Positions 14,506-22,385 of a stretch of DNA of 64,000 nucleotides are shown here, piece after piece. The notes under the pieces were generated by a model. That model did not search any database, was not told the DNA's origin, and saw only the letters and a program-made list of their open reading frames with translations. The position numbers and the translations under genes were made by a program. This DNA is from Parvibaculum sp039973015 (GTDB lineage: Bacteria; Pseudomonadota; Alphaproteobacteria; Parvibaculales; Parvibaculaceae), in assembly GCF_039973015.1 (NCBI RefSeq), contig NZ_JBDWLT010000003.1, positions 166,086 through 230,085 on the forward strand, in the 5' to 3' direction. Position 1 is the first letter of the stretch, and every line of letters starts with the position of its first letter.

Positions 14506-15756
14506 TCAGTCGCCCGCCATCAGGCGTTGCTGCTGCGGTTTGCCGGCGCCGTTCAGCCGGCGCTCTTCGTCATGCATGTAGTCGCGGGTCATTGGCAGGG
14601 CATCGATCTGCTTGGCGATCTGCATCTGGAAAACGACCATCCCCTCGTTTCTAAAGGATGTTTCGGAACCGGCGAGGTAGAACTCCCACATCCGGCAGAA
14701 GCGTTCGTCATAGATGCGCGCCGCCGTTTCGCGCCTTTCCATGAAGCGCCGCCGCCATTCGCGCAGCGTTTCGGCGTAGTGAAGCCGGAGGATTTCGATG
14801 TCCGTCATGAAGAGGCCGGAGCGTTCCACGACGCCGGACATCTCGCTCAGCGCCGGGATATAGCCTCCAGGGAAAATATACTTTGCAATCCATGGGTTAG
14901 TGGCACCAGGCGGGTCCAGCCGGCCGATCGTATGGATCAGCGCCACGCCGTCATGCGTGAGTAACTTCATCACCCCGTCGAAATATTCCCGGTAGTGACC
15001 GACCCCCACATGCTCGAACATGCCCACCGAAACGATGCGGTCGAAGTTCTCCTTGATGAGGCGGTAGTCCTGCAGGCGGAACTCGACCTGGCCTGAAAGC
15101 CCGCGCTCTTCCGCGCGGCGCTGCGCCACTTTCAGCTGTTCGCGGGACAGCGTGACGCCCACGACTTCCGCGCCCGTTTCCTCCGCCAGCGTCAGCGCCA
15201 TGCCGCCCCAGCCGCAGCCGATATCGAGCACACGCATCCCCGGTTCGATGGCCAGTTTCGCTGCTATATGGCGCTTTTTTGCGGTTTGCGCTTCCTCCAG
15301 CGTCATGTCCGGGCGCTGGAAATAAGCACAGGAATACTGCTTGTCGCGGTCGAGGAAGAGGTCGTAGATGCCGCCGTCGAGGTCGTAATGATGGGCGACA
15401 TTCTTCTCCGCCTTGCCCACGGGATTGTGCTGGTCGATACGCCGTTTCATGCGGCGCAGCGCACCATAGATTTCGAAGGCAGGCCCCGCGAAATCGCGTC
15501 CCAGGTTCGACGTCAGCAGGTCGAGCAATTCATAGATCGTCGCCGGCTTGTCGATGGTCAGCCTTCCGTCCATGAAGGCTTCGCCAAGCTTGAGATAGGG
15601 GTTGAACGCGATCTCGGTCGAGACCGTTTTGTCATGAAAACGAACCACGACAGGCTCTCCCGAGCCGTCGCCGAACTCTTTTCGTTTGCCGTCGGCTTCG
15701 ATTGTCGTCAACGAACCTCGTTTGACGATCTTCCTGAGAAGCGCACTGAAAAGCAT
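14506..15756 (-). CDS. cfa: Cyclopropane-fatty-acid-phospholipid synthase
   Basis: Transfers a methylene group from SAM to the double bond of unsaturated acyl chains in membrane phospholipids, which alters membrane properties in stationary phase or under stress. 416 residues. The N-terminal lipid-binding domain is followed by HHYDLDGGIYDLFLD (about 122-136) and the SAM-binding motif VLDIGCGWGG (176-185). Downstream come FDRIVSVGMFEHVG, HTIGR and FCRMWEFYLAGSE, all typical of CfaS. The ATG at 15756 has GGGAGGG before it. It lies between rplI and dnaB, a position not occupied by cfa in most relatives. It is on the same strand but behind a strong rplI terminator, so it probably has its own promoter in 15757-15910. 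Confidence 0.95.
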   Translation of the reverse strand: MLFSALLRKIVKRGSLTTIEADGKRKEFGDGSGEPVVVRFHDKTVSTEIAFNPYLKLGEAFMDGRLTIDKPATIYELLDLLTSNLGRDFAGPAFEIYGALRRMKRRIDQHNPVGKAEKNVAHHYDLDGGIYDLFLDRDKQYSCAYFQRPDMTLEEAQTAKKRHIAAKLAIEPGMRVLDIGCGWGGMALTLAEETGAEVVGVTLSREQLKVAQRRAEERGLSGQVEFRLQDYRLIKENFDRIVSVGMFEHVGVGHYREYFDGVMKLLTHDGVALIHTIGRLDPPGATNPWIAKYIFPGGYIPALSEMSGVVERSGLFMTDIEILRLHYAETLREWRRRFMERRETAARIYDERFCRMWEFYLAGSETSFRNEGMVVFQMQIAKQIDALPMTRDYMHDEERRLNGAGKPQQQRLMAGD

Positions 15757-15910
15757 CGAACCCTCCCGTACCGAGGATTGAATTTCAGATGCCCCATCCG
15801 GTCCCGTCGCGCGTTGGGGGGATGCGGCGCGGACAAGTTTTCTGGAATCTATCTAAAGTTAATCCTCAAGCCGTTGCAAGAGGAACGCTATTCATCCGTG
15901 CGGGTTCCAA

Positions 15911-15941
15911 AATAAAAAGGGGCGCCACATGGGCGCCCCTT
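15911..15941 (-). terminator. Intrinsic terminator of the rpsF-rpsR-rplI operon
   Basis: On the minus strand a perfect 10-bp stem AAGGGGCGCC/GGCGCCCCTT (15932-15941 with 15917-15926) with a 5-base loop is followed by a T-rich run (TTTTTATT). It lies 26 bases after the rplI stop. Confidence 0.92.
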
Positions 15942-15966
15942 CAAATTTCCGTTGTGCAGGAAAGGC

Positions 15967-16581
15967 TTAGGCCTTGTCGGCCTCTTCCTCGCCTTCGCCT
16001 TCGGAGGCTTCCGCTTCCCCGTCCTCAGGCACCAGTTCTTCGGACTCGAAGAATTCGGCAGCTTCCTGGGTGTCCTCGTCCTCATCGTCGCGACGCCGCG
16101 TCAGGTCTTCACCCTCCGCCTGCCGCTGCGCTTCTTCCTCGGTCCGCGCCACGTTGATCGAAATGGTGGCGGAAACCTCGGGGTGAAGCACGATACGGAT
16201 ATCGTGAAGGCCGATCATCTTGATCGGCTTGTCGAGAACGACCTGATTGCGGGCGGTCGAGAAGCCGCCATTCGTCATGGCGTCCGAGATATCGCGTGTG
16301 CTGACCGAACCGTAGAGAATGCCGGTCTCGCCCGCCTGGCGCAGCACGGTGAAAGCCTGACCGTTCACCTTGGCGTGAACCTGTTCGGCTTCCTTCTTGA
16401 GTTCCAGGTTGCGGGCTTCGAGCTGTGTGCGCTGGGCTTCGAACTGCTCGATATTCGCCTTTGTGGCGCGAAGCGCCTTCTTGCGAGGCAGCAGGAAGTT
16501 GCGCGCGAAGCCGTCTTTCACTTTGACGACATCGCCCATTTGGCCGAGCTTTTCGACCCGTTCCAGAAGTACGACTTGCAT
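15967..16581 (-). CDS. rplI: 50S ribosomal protein bL9 with acidic tail
   Basis: Ribosomal protein bL9 binds 23S rRNA near the L1 stalk base and reaches toward the neighbouring ribosome. The N-terminal domain begins MQVVLLERVEKLGQMGD and includes GFARNFLLPR; the long connecting helix and the C-terminal domain (to about residue 148) are normal. About 55 further residues (150-204) form a strongly acidic tail rich in Glu and Asp, absent from the 149-residue E. coli protein but seen in various alphaproteobacteria. It is the last gene of the rpsF-rpsR-rplI operon and is followed by a clear terminator. The ribosome-binding site GAAAGGAG precedes the ATG at 16581. Confidence 0.97.
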   Translation of the reverse strand: MQVVLLERVEKLGQMGDVVKVKDGFARNFLLPRKKALRATKANIEQFEAQRTQLEARNLELKKEAEQVHAKVNGQAFTVLRQAGETGILYGSVSTRDISDAMTNGGFSTARNQVVLDKPIKMIGLHDIRIVLHPEVSATISINVARTEEEAQRQAEGEDLTRRRDDEDEDTQEAAEFFESEELVPEDGEAEASEGEGEEEADKA

Positions 16582-16602
16582 CGCTTTTTCTCCTTTCGGG
16601 CC

Positions 16603-16848
16603 CTAGCTGATCACATAGGGAAGAAGCGAGAGGAACCGCGCGCGCTTGATGGCACGGGCGAGCTCACGCTGCTTCTTGGCCGAAACGGCCGTGATGCGCG
16701 AAGGAACGATCTTGCCGCGCTCGGAAACATAGCGCTGCAGAAGTTTCACATCCTTGTAGTCGATCTTCGGAGCGTTGGCGCCGGAGAACGGACAGGTTTT
16801 GCGACGGCGGAAGAAGGGCCGGCGCGCGGGCTGAGATGTCGTGCTCAT
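16603..16848 (-). CDS. rpsR: 30S ribosomal protein bS18
   Basis: Ribosomal protein bS18, 81 residues, forms a heterodimer with bS6 on the platform of the small subunit. The family motifs RRKTCPF, IDYKDVKLLQRYVSERGKI and KKQRELARAIKRARFLSLLP are complete. The ATG overlaps the rpsF stop by one base (TAATG), so the two partner proteins are translationally coupled. Confidence 0.98.
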   Translation of the reverse strand: MSTTSQPARRPFFRRRKTCPFSGANAPKIDYKDVKLLQRYVSERGKIVPSRITAVSAKKQRELARAIKRARFLSLLPYVIS

Positions 16849-17321
16849 TATTCGTTGCCTCCGTCCGAATTTTCTTCACGGTCACGGCGCGGGCCGCGGT
16901 CCCGGTCGCCGCCGAAACGGCTGCCGCGATCACCACGATCGCCCCGGTCTCCACGGTCGCCGAAGCGGCTGCCGCGATCGCCGCGATCACCACGGTCGCC
17001 ACGGCTCTGCATCATGGCCGACGGCTCGCCCTCGTGCTCTTCGACGCGGATCGTGAGAAAGCGGATGACATCGTCGCTGATGCCCATCTGGCGTTCCATC
17101 TCCGCGACCGCGGCGTGCGGTGCATCGATATTCATCAGCGTGTAGTGACCCTTGCGGTTCTTCTTCACCTTGAATGCAAGGTTGCGAAGACCCCAATATT
17201 CGGTCTTGCTGACGCTGCCGCCCTGTTCTTTGAGGATATTCGAGTACTGCTCGGTGAGCGTCTCGACCTGCTGCTGCGACACGTCTTGCCGCGCAATGAA
17301 AACATGCTCGTATAGAGCCAT
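16848..17321 (-). CDS. rpsF: 30S ribosomal protein bS6 with Gly-Asp-Arg repeat tail
   Basis: Ribosomal protein bS6, partner of bS18. Residues 1-95 are the normal ferredoxin-like domain (MALYEHVFIARQD, the YWGLRNLAFKVKKNRKGHY region, IRFLTIRVEEHE). The following 55 or so residues are low-complexity, with repeated GDRGDR and GSRFG units and an acidic end. This is a basic tail of the kind seen in several alphaproteobacteria, and its repetitive DNA is prone to length change. The start at 17321 (MALYEH) has AAGGAAGG upstream and is preferred over an upstream in-frame start at 17354. It is the first gene of the rpsF-rpsR-rplI operon, with a long leader. Confidence 0.97.
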   Translation of the reverse strand: MALYEHVFIARQDVSQQQVETLTEQYSNILKEQGGSVSKTEYWGLRNLAFKVKKNRKGHYTLMNIDAPHAAVAEMERQMGISDDVIRFLTIRVEEHEGEPSAMMQSRGDRGDRGDRGSRFGDRGDRGDRGDRGSRFGGDRDRGPRRDREENSDGGNE

Positions 17322-17492
17322 TGAGCCTTCCTTTTTTAACCGGCCCCGGCGCAAAGCCCCCTTTGAGCCCTCAAAAGGCTCGAAAGGACCACCAAAGAAG
17401 CGGAGACACCGGAACCCGGACTTTCGTCCCGCTGCACCCTCGCGGACACAGTGTTCCGTTCAGCCTCCAACCAAGGCCTTCAGAAGCGCCGG

Positions 17493-17520
17493 AATATACG
17501 TAAAAGCCGAGGCGAAGCAA
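17493..17520 (-). promoter_or_regulatory. Candidate promoter of rpsF operon
   Basis: On the minus strand TTGCTT (17520-17515) and TATATT (17498-17493) are 16 bases apart, a fair sigma70-type match. Transcription from here would give a leader of about 165 bases. Confidence 0.4.
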
Positions 17521-17544
17521 GGGGTATCTGGCTTGCCGGGCCGC

Positions 17545-17572
17545 TTGACTCGAGGTCTGCACAAGGTATCAC
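17545..17572 (+). promoter_or_regulatory. Candidate promoter of fabD
   Basis: TTGACT (17545-17550) and TATCAC (17567-17572), spaced 16 bases, lie about 90 bases before fabD. The -35 match is good and the -10 match is moderate. Confidence 0.35.
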
Positions 17573-17661
17573 TTGGCGCCTCCGGGGGGTCGAGTCCCCG
17601 AACGGTGAAAAAGCGCGGAAATCTGCCCTTTGAAACGGCGGGCGGGACATAGGGAGCGACA

Positions 17662-18603
17662 ATGACGAGGGCTTTCATCTTTCCCGGCCAGGGATCGCAG
17701 TCGGTCGGCATGGGCCGCGAACTCGCCGAGGCCTTCGCTTCTGCCCGGGAAGTCTTCGACGAGGTCGACGATGCTCTCGGCCAGAAGCTGTCGAAGCTCA
17801 TGTGGGAAGGTCCGCAGGAGGATCTCACTCTTACCGAGAACGCCCAGCCTGCGATCATGGCGGTGAGCCTCGCGGTTATCCGCACCCTGGAAAAGGAAGG
17901 TAGCTTCAACCTCGACGGCAAGGCGGCATTCGTCGCAGGTCATTCGCTCGGTGAATATTCTGCGCTTGCTGCGGCAGGCACCTTCAGCATCGCGGACACA
18001 GCCCGCCTCCTGAAACGCCGCGGACAGGCGATGCAGCGTGCCGTGCCGGTGGGCGAGGGGGCCATGGCGGCGCTGCTTGGTCTCGAATTCGATCAGGCGG
18101 CGGAAGTGGCCAGCGAAGCGGCACAGGGCGATGTCTGCACAGCGGCGAACGACAATGGCGGCGGGCAGGTCGTCGTCTCCGGAACAAGGGCCGCCGTCGA
18201 ACGTGCGATCGAAATCGCAAAGACCAAGGGGGCGAAGCGCAGCATGCTCCTCCCCGTGAGCGCGCCGTTTCATTGCCCGCTGATGCAGCCCGCTGCCGAC
18301 GAAATGGCAGAGGCGCTTGGCGTTGTCGACCTGAAGGCGCCCTCGGTTCCGCTGGTTGCCAATGTCACGGCCTCGAAAGTGGCGGACCCTGCGACCATCC
18401 GCGATCTCCTCGTCAAGCAGGTGACGGGTATGGTTCGTTGGCGCGAAAGCGTCCTTTATATGGAATCCCAGGGCGTCGGATCCTATGCGGAGATCGGTGC
18501 CGGCAAGGCGCTGTCCGGCATGGTGAAGCGCATTGCAACGGAACCCGAAATTCTCGCCGTTGGTACGCCTGCCGACGTCGAGGCGTTTCTCAAGACCATC
18601 TGA
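17662..18603 (+). CDS. fabD: Malonyl-CoA:ACP transacylase FabD
   Basis: Loads malonyl groups onto acyl carrier protein for fatty-acid chain extension. 313 residues. The N-terminal FIFPGQGSQSVGMG motif is followed by the nucleophile elbow GHSLGEYSAL (Ser95) and the catalytic His in SAPFHCPLM (about residue 203). GGGAG before the ATG is the ribosome-binding site. It heads a fabD-fabG-acpP-fabF block with mltG, yicC and gmk behind it, and is only 15 bases from fabG. Confidence 0.97.
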   Translation: MTRAFIFPGQGSQSVGMGRELAEAFASAREVFDEVDDALGQKLSKLMWEGPQEDLTLTENAQPAIMAVSLAVIRTLEKEGSFNLDGKAAFVAGHSLGEYSALAAAGTFSIADTARLLKRRGQAMQRAVPVGEGAMAALLGLEFDQAAEVASEAAQGDVCTAANDNGGGQVVVSGTRAAVERAIEIAKTKGAKRSMLLPVSAPFHCPLMQPAADEMAEALGVVDLKAPSVPLVANVTASKVADPATIRDLLVKQVTGMVRWRESVLYMESQGVGSYAEIGAGKALSGMVKRIATEPEILAVGTPADVEAFLKTI

Positions 18604-18618
18604 ATGATAGGAGTCGGC

Positions 18619-19356
18619 ATGTTCGATCTCACAGGCAAGGGCGCGCTGGTCACCGGTGCGTCGGGCGGCATCGGGTCCGACATTGCGCGAGCCTTGCACG
18701 GGCAGGGCGCGACGGTGGCGCTGTCGGGTACACGCAAGGAAGCGCTCGACGCGCTGGCTTCCGAGCTTGGTGAACACACCCGCGTGCTGCCATGCAATCT
18801 TTCGGATTCAGAGGCTGTCGACGCGCTGCCGAAGCAGGCGGAAGAAGCGCTCGGCAGTCTCGATATCCTCGTCAACAACGCGGGTCTCACGCGCGACAAC
18901 ATCTTCATGCGAATGAAGGATGAGGAATGGGAAGAGGTTATTCGGGTGAACCTCACCGCTGCCTTCCGTCTTTCGCGGGGTGTCATGCGCGGCATGATGA
19001 AGCGCCGCTGGGGCCGCATCATCGGCATCACCTCTGTCGTCGGCGTGACAGGCAATCCGGGGCAGGCGAACTATGCCGCTTCCAAGGCCGGCATGATCGG
19101 CATGACGAAGTCGATCGCCCAGGAAGTTGCGAGCCGCAACATCACCGCGAATTGTATCGCTCCCGGTTTCATCCGCAGCGCGATGACGGACGCGCTGAAC
19201 GAGGAGCAGCAGTCGCGTATTATGTCGACCATTCCGGCCGGCCGACTCGGCGAGGCAAAGGAAATCGCTGCCGCCGCTGTCTATCTGGCGAGCGATGAGG
19301 CGGCCTATGTCACGGGCCAGACCTTGCACGTGAATGGTGGCATGGCGATGATCTGA
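18619..19356 (+). CDS. fabG: 3-oxoacyl-ACP reductase FabG
   Basis: NADPH-dependent reduction of beta-ketoacyl-ACP in fatty-acid elongation. A classical short-chain dehydrogenase of 245 residues: cofactor motif TGASGGIG (12-19), NNAG near 86, the catalytic Ser in the GITSVVG segment, YAASK near 151, and the C-terminal GQTLHVNGGMAM. The ATG at 18619 (MFDLTGKG) has AGGAG upstream and is preferred over the ATG at 18604. Confidence 0.97.
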   Translation: MFDLTGKGALVTGASGGIGSDIARALHGQGATVALSGTRKEALDALASELGEHTRVLPCNLSDSEAVDALPKQAEEALGSLDILVNNAGLTRDNIFMRMKDEEWEEVIRVNLTAAFRLSRGVMRGMMKRRWGRIIGITSVVGVTGNPGQANYAASKAGMIGMTKSIAQEVASRNITANCIAPGFIRSAMTDALNEEQQSRIMSTIPAGRLGEAKEIAAAAVYLASDEAAYVTGQTLHVNGGMAMI

Positions 19357-19614
19357 CGATTGTTTTCTTGCAAGATGCTGAAAACAAACGAGAAATCACC
19401 TGTGTAGAGAGTTGCGTCGCCCGCGCGCGTTTGCTGGTACAGGGCAAAAAAGTGTGTTACCTAAGCCCTCGATTTGGCTTGCGGTTCTGCCTTGAAATGG
19501 GCCAGAAGAGGGGCAACCTTTCCGCCGAATTCGATCACATCCAGTCCTCGATGCCTTACAGCGAGCAGCGGGATGTGCGAGGCCGGTTAAAACCAAAAGA
19601 TCTGAGGACTTGAA
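19357..19614. other. Spacer between fabG and acpP
   Basis: It probably holds the separate promoter that gives acpP its usual high expression. A weak 8-bp inverted repeat TTGTTTTC/GAAAACAA (19360-19367, 19380-19387) follows fabG. AT-rich sequence around 19440-19465 could include the promoter, but no clear -35/-10 pair stands out. Confidence 0.4.
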
Positions 19615-19854
19615 ATGAGTGATATCGCTGAACGCTTGAAGAAGATCGTGGTCGAGCACCTGGGCGTCGACGCGGACAAGGTCACCGAGAACGCGAGCTT
19701 CATCGACGACCTGGGCGCTGACAGTCTCGATAACGTCGAGCTGGTCATGGCGTTCGAAGAAGAATTCGGTGTGGAAATCCCGGACGATGCCGCCGAGAAG
19801 ATCCTGACCGTCAAGGACGCTATCGAGTTCGTCAAAGCGAACGCAAAGTCCTGA
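19615..19854 (+). CDS. acpP: Acyl carrier protein
   Basis: 79-residue acidic carrier protein that holds growing acyl chains on a phosphopantetheine arm. The attachment serine is Ser37 in GADSLDNVE. The flanking sequence (DLGADSLDNVELVMAFEEEF) is canonical. It lies between fabG and fabF, with a strong hairpin (19872-19897) immediately downstream that may separate its expression from fabF. Confidence 0.99.
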   Translation: MSDIAERLKKIVVEHLGVDADKVTENASFIDDLGADSLDNVELVMAFEEEFGVEIPDDAAEKILTVKDAIEFVKANAKS

Positions 19855-19871
19855 TACCGGTTTGATTGGCA

Positions 19872-19897
19872 GGGCCGGGAGCGCAAGCTCTCGGCCC
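19872..19897 (+). terminator. Hairpin between acpP and fabF
   Basis: GGGCCGGGAGC (19872-19882) pairs with GCTCTCGGCCC (19887-19897), an 11-bp stem with one G-U pair and a GCAA tetraloop. No U-run follows, so it is probably a partial terminator, a processing site or an mRNA stabiliser rather than a full stop. Confidence 0.6.
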
Positions 19898-19955
19898 TCC
19901 GCCCTATTTGCAGTTTGCTTCCGGTGGCTTGACCGGGACGGGAGTTTTCATCGGC

Positions 19956-21212
19956 ATGAGGCGTGTGGTCGTAACAGGTCTGGGCATGGTCTCTCCGCTC
20001 GGTTGCGGGGTTGAGACCACCTGGAAGCGCATTCTCAAGGGTGAATCAGGTGCCCGGAAGATCGAGAAATTCGATGTCTCGGATCTTCCCTGCAAGATCG
20101 CCATGCCGGTGCCGCGTGAGGGCGAAGGCGCCTTCAACCCCGACGACTGGATGGACCCCAAAGAATCGAAGCGCGTCGACGATTTTATCGTCTATGCGAT
20201 GTCGGCCGCTACGCAGGCGCTGACCGACGCCGGCTGGAAGCCCACAACCGAAGAAGAGCAGTGCCGCACGGGTACGATGATCGGCTCGGGAATCGGCGGG
20301 CTTGAAGGTATTGCCGAAACGGCCCTCACCTTGCAGGAGAAGGGCCCCCGCCGGGTAAGTCCTTTCTTCATCACCGGCCGGCTTATCAATCTCACCTCGG
20401 GCTATGTCTCTATCGAACATGGCCTCAAGGGGCCTAACCACTCGGTCGTGACGGCCTGTTCAACGGGCGCCCATGCCATTGGCGATGCCGCGCGGCTGAT
20501 CGCGCTGGACGACGCTGACGTGATGGTGGCGGGAGGCGCTGAATCCGCCATTTGCCGCATCGGAATTGCGGGCTTCGCTGCCTGCCGCGCCCTCTCCACC
20601 GGGTATAACGACACGCCGGAAAAGGCTTCGCGCCCCTATGACAGGGACCGCGACGGCTTTGTGATGGGCGAGGGGGCGGGTGTTGTCGTTCTTGAGGAAT
20701 ATGAACACGCCAAGGCGCGTGGGGCGAAGATTTACGGAGAGATCGTCGGTTACGGCCTTTCGGGCGATGCCTATCACGTGACGGCCCCGCCTGAGGACGG
20801 CAATGGCGGCTTCCGTTCCATGCAGGCCGCGTTGAAGCGCGCCGGGATCACGGCTTCGGACCTCGACTATGTGAATGCGCATGGCACGTCCACAATGGCT
20901 GATACGATCGAACTTGGCGCCGTCACCCGTCTTCTCGGCAACGCGGTCGAGAAAGTCTCCATGTCGTCGACCAAATCATCAATCGGTCATCTGCTCGGTG
21001 CGGCAGGGGCGGTCGAGGCGATCTTCTGCCTTCTGGCTATGCGAGACGGCATTTTGCCGCCCACGATCAATCTCGACAATCCGGCGACCGAAACGCTGAT
21101 CGATCTGGTCCCGAACGAGGCACGCAAGAAGGAAGTAAACTACGCCCTGAGCAACTCCTTCGGCTTCGGCGGTACGAATGCGTCGCTGGTCATGAAAAAG
21201 GTCGATGGTTGA
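19956..21212 (+). CDS. fabF: 3-oxoacyl-ACP synthase II FabF
   Basis: Condensing enzyme that adds two carbons from malonyl-ACP to the acyl chain. 418 residues with the Cys-His-His set: Cys in VTACSTGAHA (about 166), His in NAHGTST (about 307) and His in STKSSIGHLLGAAGA (about 344). The ATG at 19956 (MRRVVVTGLGMVSPLG) matches the family N-terminus; the frame is open back to 19866 without similarity. Its stop overlaps the mltG start. Confidence 0.97.
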   Translation: MRRVVVTGLGMVSPLGCGVETTWKRILKGESGARKIEKFDVSDLPCKIAMPVPREGEGAFNPDDWMDPKESKRVDDFIVYAMSAATQALTDAGWKPTTEEEQCRTGTMIGSGIGGLEGIAETALTLQEKGPRRVSPFFITGRLINLTSGYVSIEHGLKGPNHSVVTACSTGAHAIGDAARLIALDDADVMVAGGAESAICRIGIAGFAACRALSTGYNDTPEKASRPYDRDRDGFVMGEGAGVVVLEEYEHAKARGAKIYGEIVGYGLSGDAYHVTAPPEDGNGGFRSMQAALKRAGITASDLDYVNAHGTSTMADTIELGAVTRLLGNAVEKVSMSSTKSSIGHLLGAAGAVEAIFCLLAMRDGILPPTINLDNPATETLIDLVPNEARKKEVNYALSNSFGFGGTNASLVMKKVDG

Positions 21213-22294
21213 CGGACGGTGGCGATACTCCTGCCGCGCCTGAAGAGGGCAAGGCAACTCCAACCGAAAATTTAGCCGGGCCCGCATCGCGAAAGCCTCG
21301 TAGCCGCTGGGTGCGCTTCATTCTGATAGCGGCAATTTGTCTGCCCCTGTTGGGGCTCGCTCTGGCAGGCACTGTCTTTCTCTATGGAAAATATCGGTTC
21401 GAGGCCGCGGGGCCTCATGCTGAATCCCGTGTGGTCATGCTCGATCCGGGCCTCGGCGTCCGCGCCATCGCAAGCCGCCTCGACAAGGCCGGCGTGATTT
21501 CCGATACCGTGATCTTCCTTGCCGGCGTCCGCTTCAATCGCGCTGAGGGTGATCTCAAGGCCGGGGAGTACGAAATCCCCGCCCGGGCCAGCATGGCTTC
21601 GATCATGCGCATCCTGCGTGAGGGGCGCTCTATTCTTCACCGGATTACCATTCCCGAAGGGCTCACCAGCGAGCAGATCATGTTGCTGGTGGAGGCCAAC
21701 CCGGTTCTCGTCGGTGAGACGCCGCCCGCGCCACGGGAAGGCTCGCTTCTGCCGGAAACCTACAGCTTCACTCGTGGCGCAACGCGCAAGGAAATCGTCT
21801 CCGATATGAAGGAGGCAGCGCGTACCCTGATGGATGAAATCTGGGAAGACCGCGCGAAAGATCTGCCATTCGATACGCGCGAGGAAGCGGTCATCCTTGC
21901 TTCCATCGTTGAGAAGGAGACGGGCGTAGCTTCCGAACGTCCCCGGGTCGCCGCGGTTTTTGTGAATCGCCTCAACGTGCCTATGCGGCTCCAGTCCGAC
22001 CCCACGATTATCTATGGCCTTGTCGGCGGCAAGGGCGCGCTGGGACGGCCCATCCGCCGCAGTGAGCTCGATCGTCAGACGCCCTACAACACCTATCTCG
22101 TGGACGGGTTGCCGCCCACGCCGATTTGCAATCCCGGCAAGGCGTCCCTCGAGGCCGTGCTGAACCCGCCGGAGACAGACGAGTTTTACTTCGTTGCAGA
22201 CGGGACGGGTGGCCACGCCTTTTCCCGCACACTCCGGGAACACCAGCAACGCGTCCGTGAATGGCGGCAGATCGAGCGCCAGAAGGACAAATAA
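21209..22294 (+). CDS. mltG: Endolytic murein transglycosylase MltG
   Basis: Inner-membrane lytic transglycosylase that cleaves nascent glycan strands and is thought to set strand length. 361 residues: a polar, Pro/Glu-rich cytoplasmic start, one membrane span (about 36-59), a LysM-like segment (DPGLGVRAIASRLDKAGVI) and the YceG-like domain. ASIVEKETG carries the expected catalytic Glu235, and LQSDPTIIYG and NTYLVDGLPPTPICNPG follow. It starts at a TTG overlapping the fabF stop (TTGA), so translation is coupled. mltG is found near fab genes in many Proteobacteria. Confidence 0.95.
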   Translation: MTDGGDTPAAPEEGKATPTENLAGPASRKPRSRWVRFILIAAICLPLLGLALAGTVFLYGKYRFEAAGPHAESRVVMLDPGLGVRAIASRLDKAGVISDTVIFLAGVRFNRAEGDLKAGEYEIPARASMASIMRILREGRSILHRITIPEGLTSEQIMLLVEANPVLVGETPPAPREGSLLPETYSFTRGATRKEIVSDMKEAARTLMDEIWEDRAKDLPFDTREEAVILASIVEKETGVASERPRVAAVFVNRLNVPMRLQSDPTIIYGLVGGKGALGRPIRRSELDRQTPYNTYLVDGLPPTPICNPGKASLEAVLNPPETDEFYFVADGTGGHAFSRTLREHQQRVREWRQIERQKDK

Positions 22295-22385
22295 GCTGGT
22301 CAGACGGGTCTCAGATAGGCGAGAGAAAAGCCGGTTTGTGGCTGTTATAGTCCCCACCATATCGAAGTGATTCCGGGAAAACGCG

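Larger units (their letters stand above)
17322..17661. other. Divergent promoter region between rpsF and fabD
   Basis: These 340 bases contain a candidate promoter for each side (listed separately). The rpsF leader would be about 170 bases and holds small hairpins, including a GGAC/GTCC stem closed by a GAAA tetraloop on the minus strand (17418-17429) and GAGCC/GGCTC (17365-17381). In other bacteria rpsF leaders bind the bS6:bS18 complex for autoregulation. Confidence 0.5.

Noticed and set aside
16865..17015. Short tandem repeats that first resemble a CRISPR or satellite
   Set aside because: They are in-frame Gly-Asp-Arg codon repeats of the bS6 tail, without spacers.
17579..17605. tRNA T-arm-like sequence (GGGGTCGAGTCCCC) before fabD
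   Set aside because: No acceptor stem, anticodon arm or CCA-side pairing around it; it is a short GC palindrome only.
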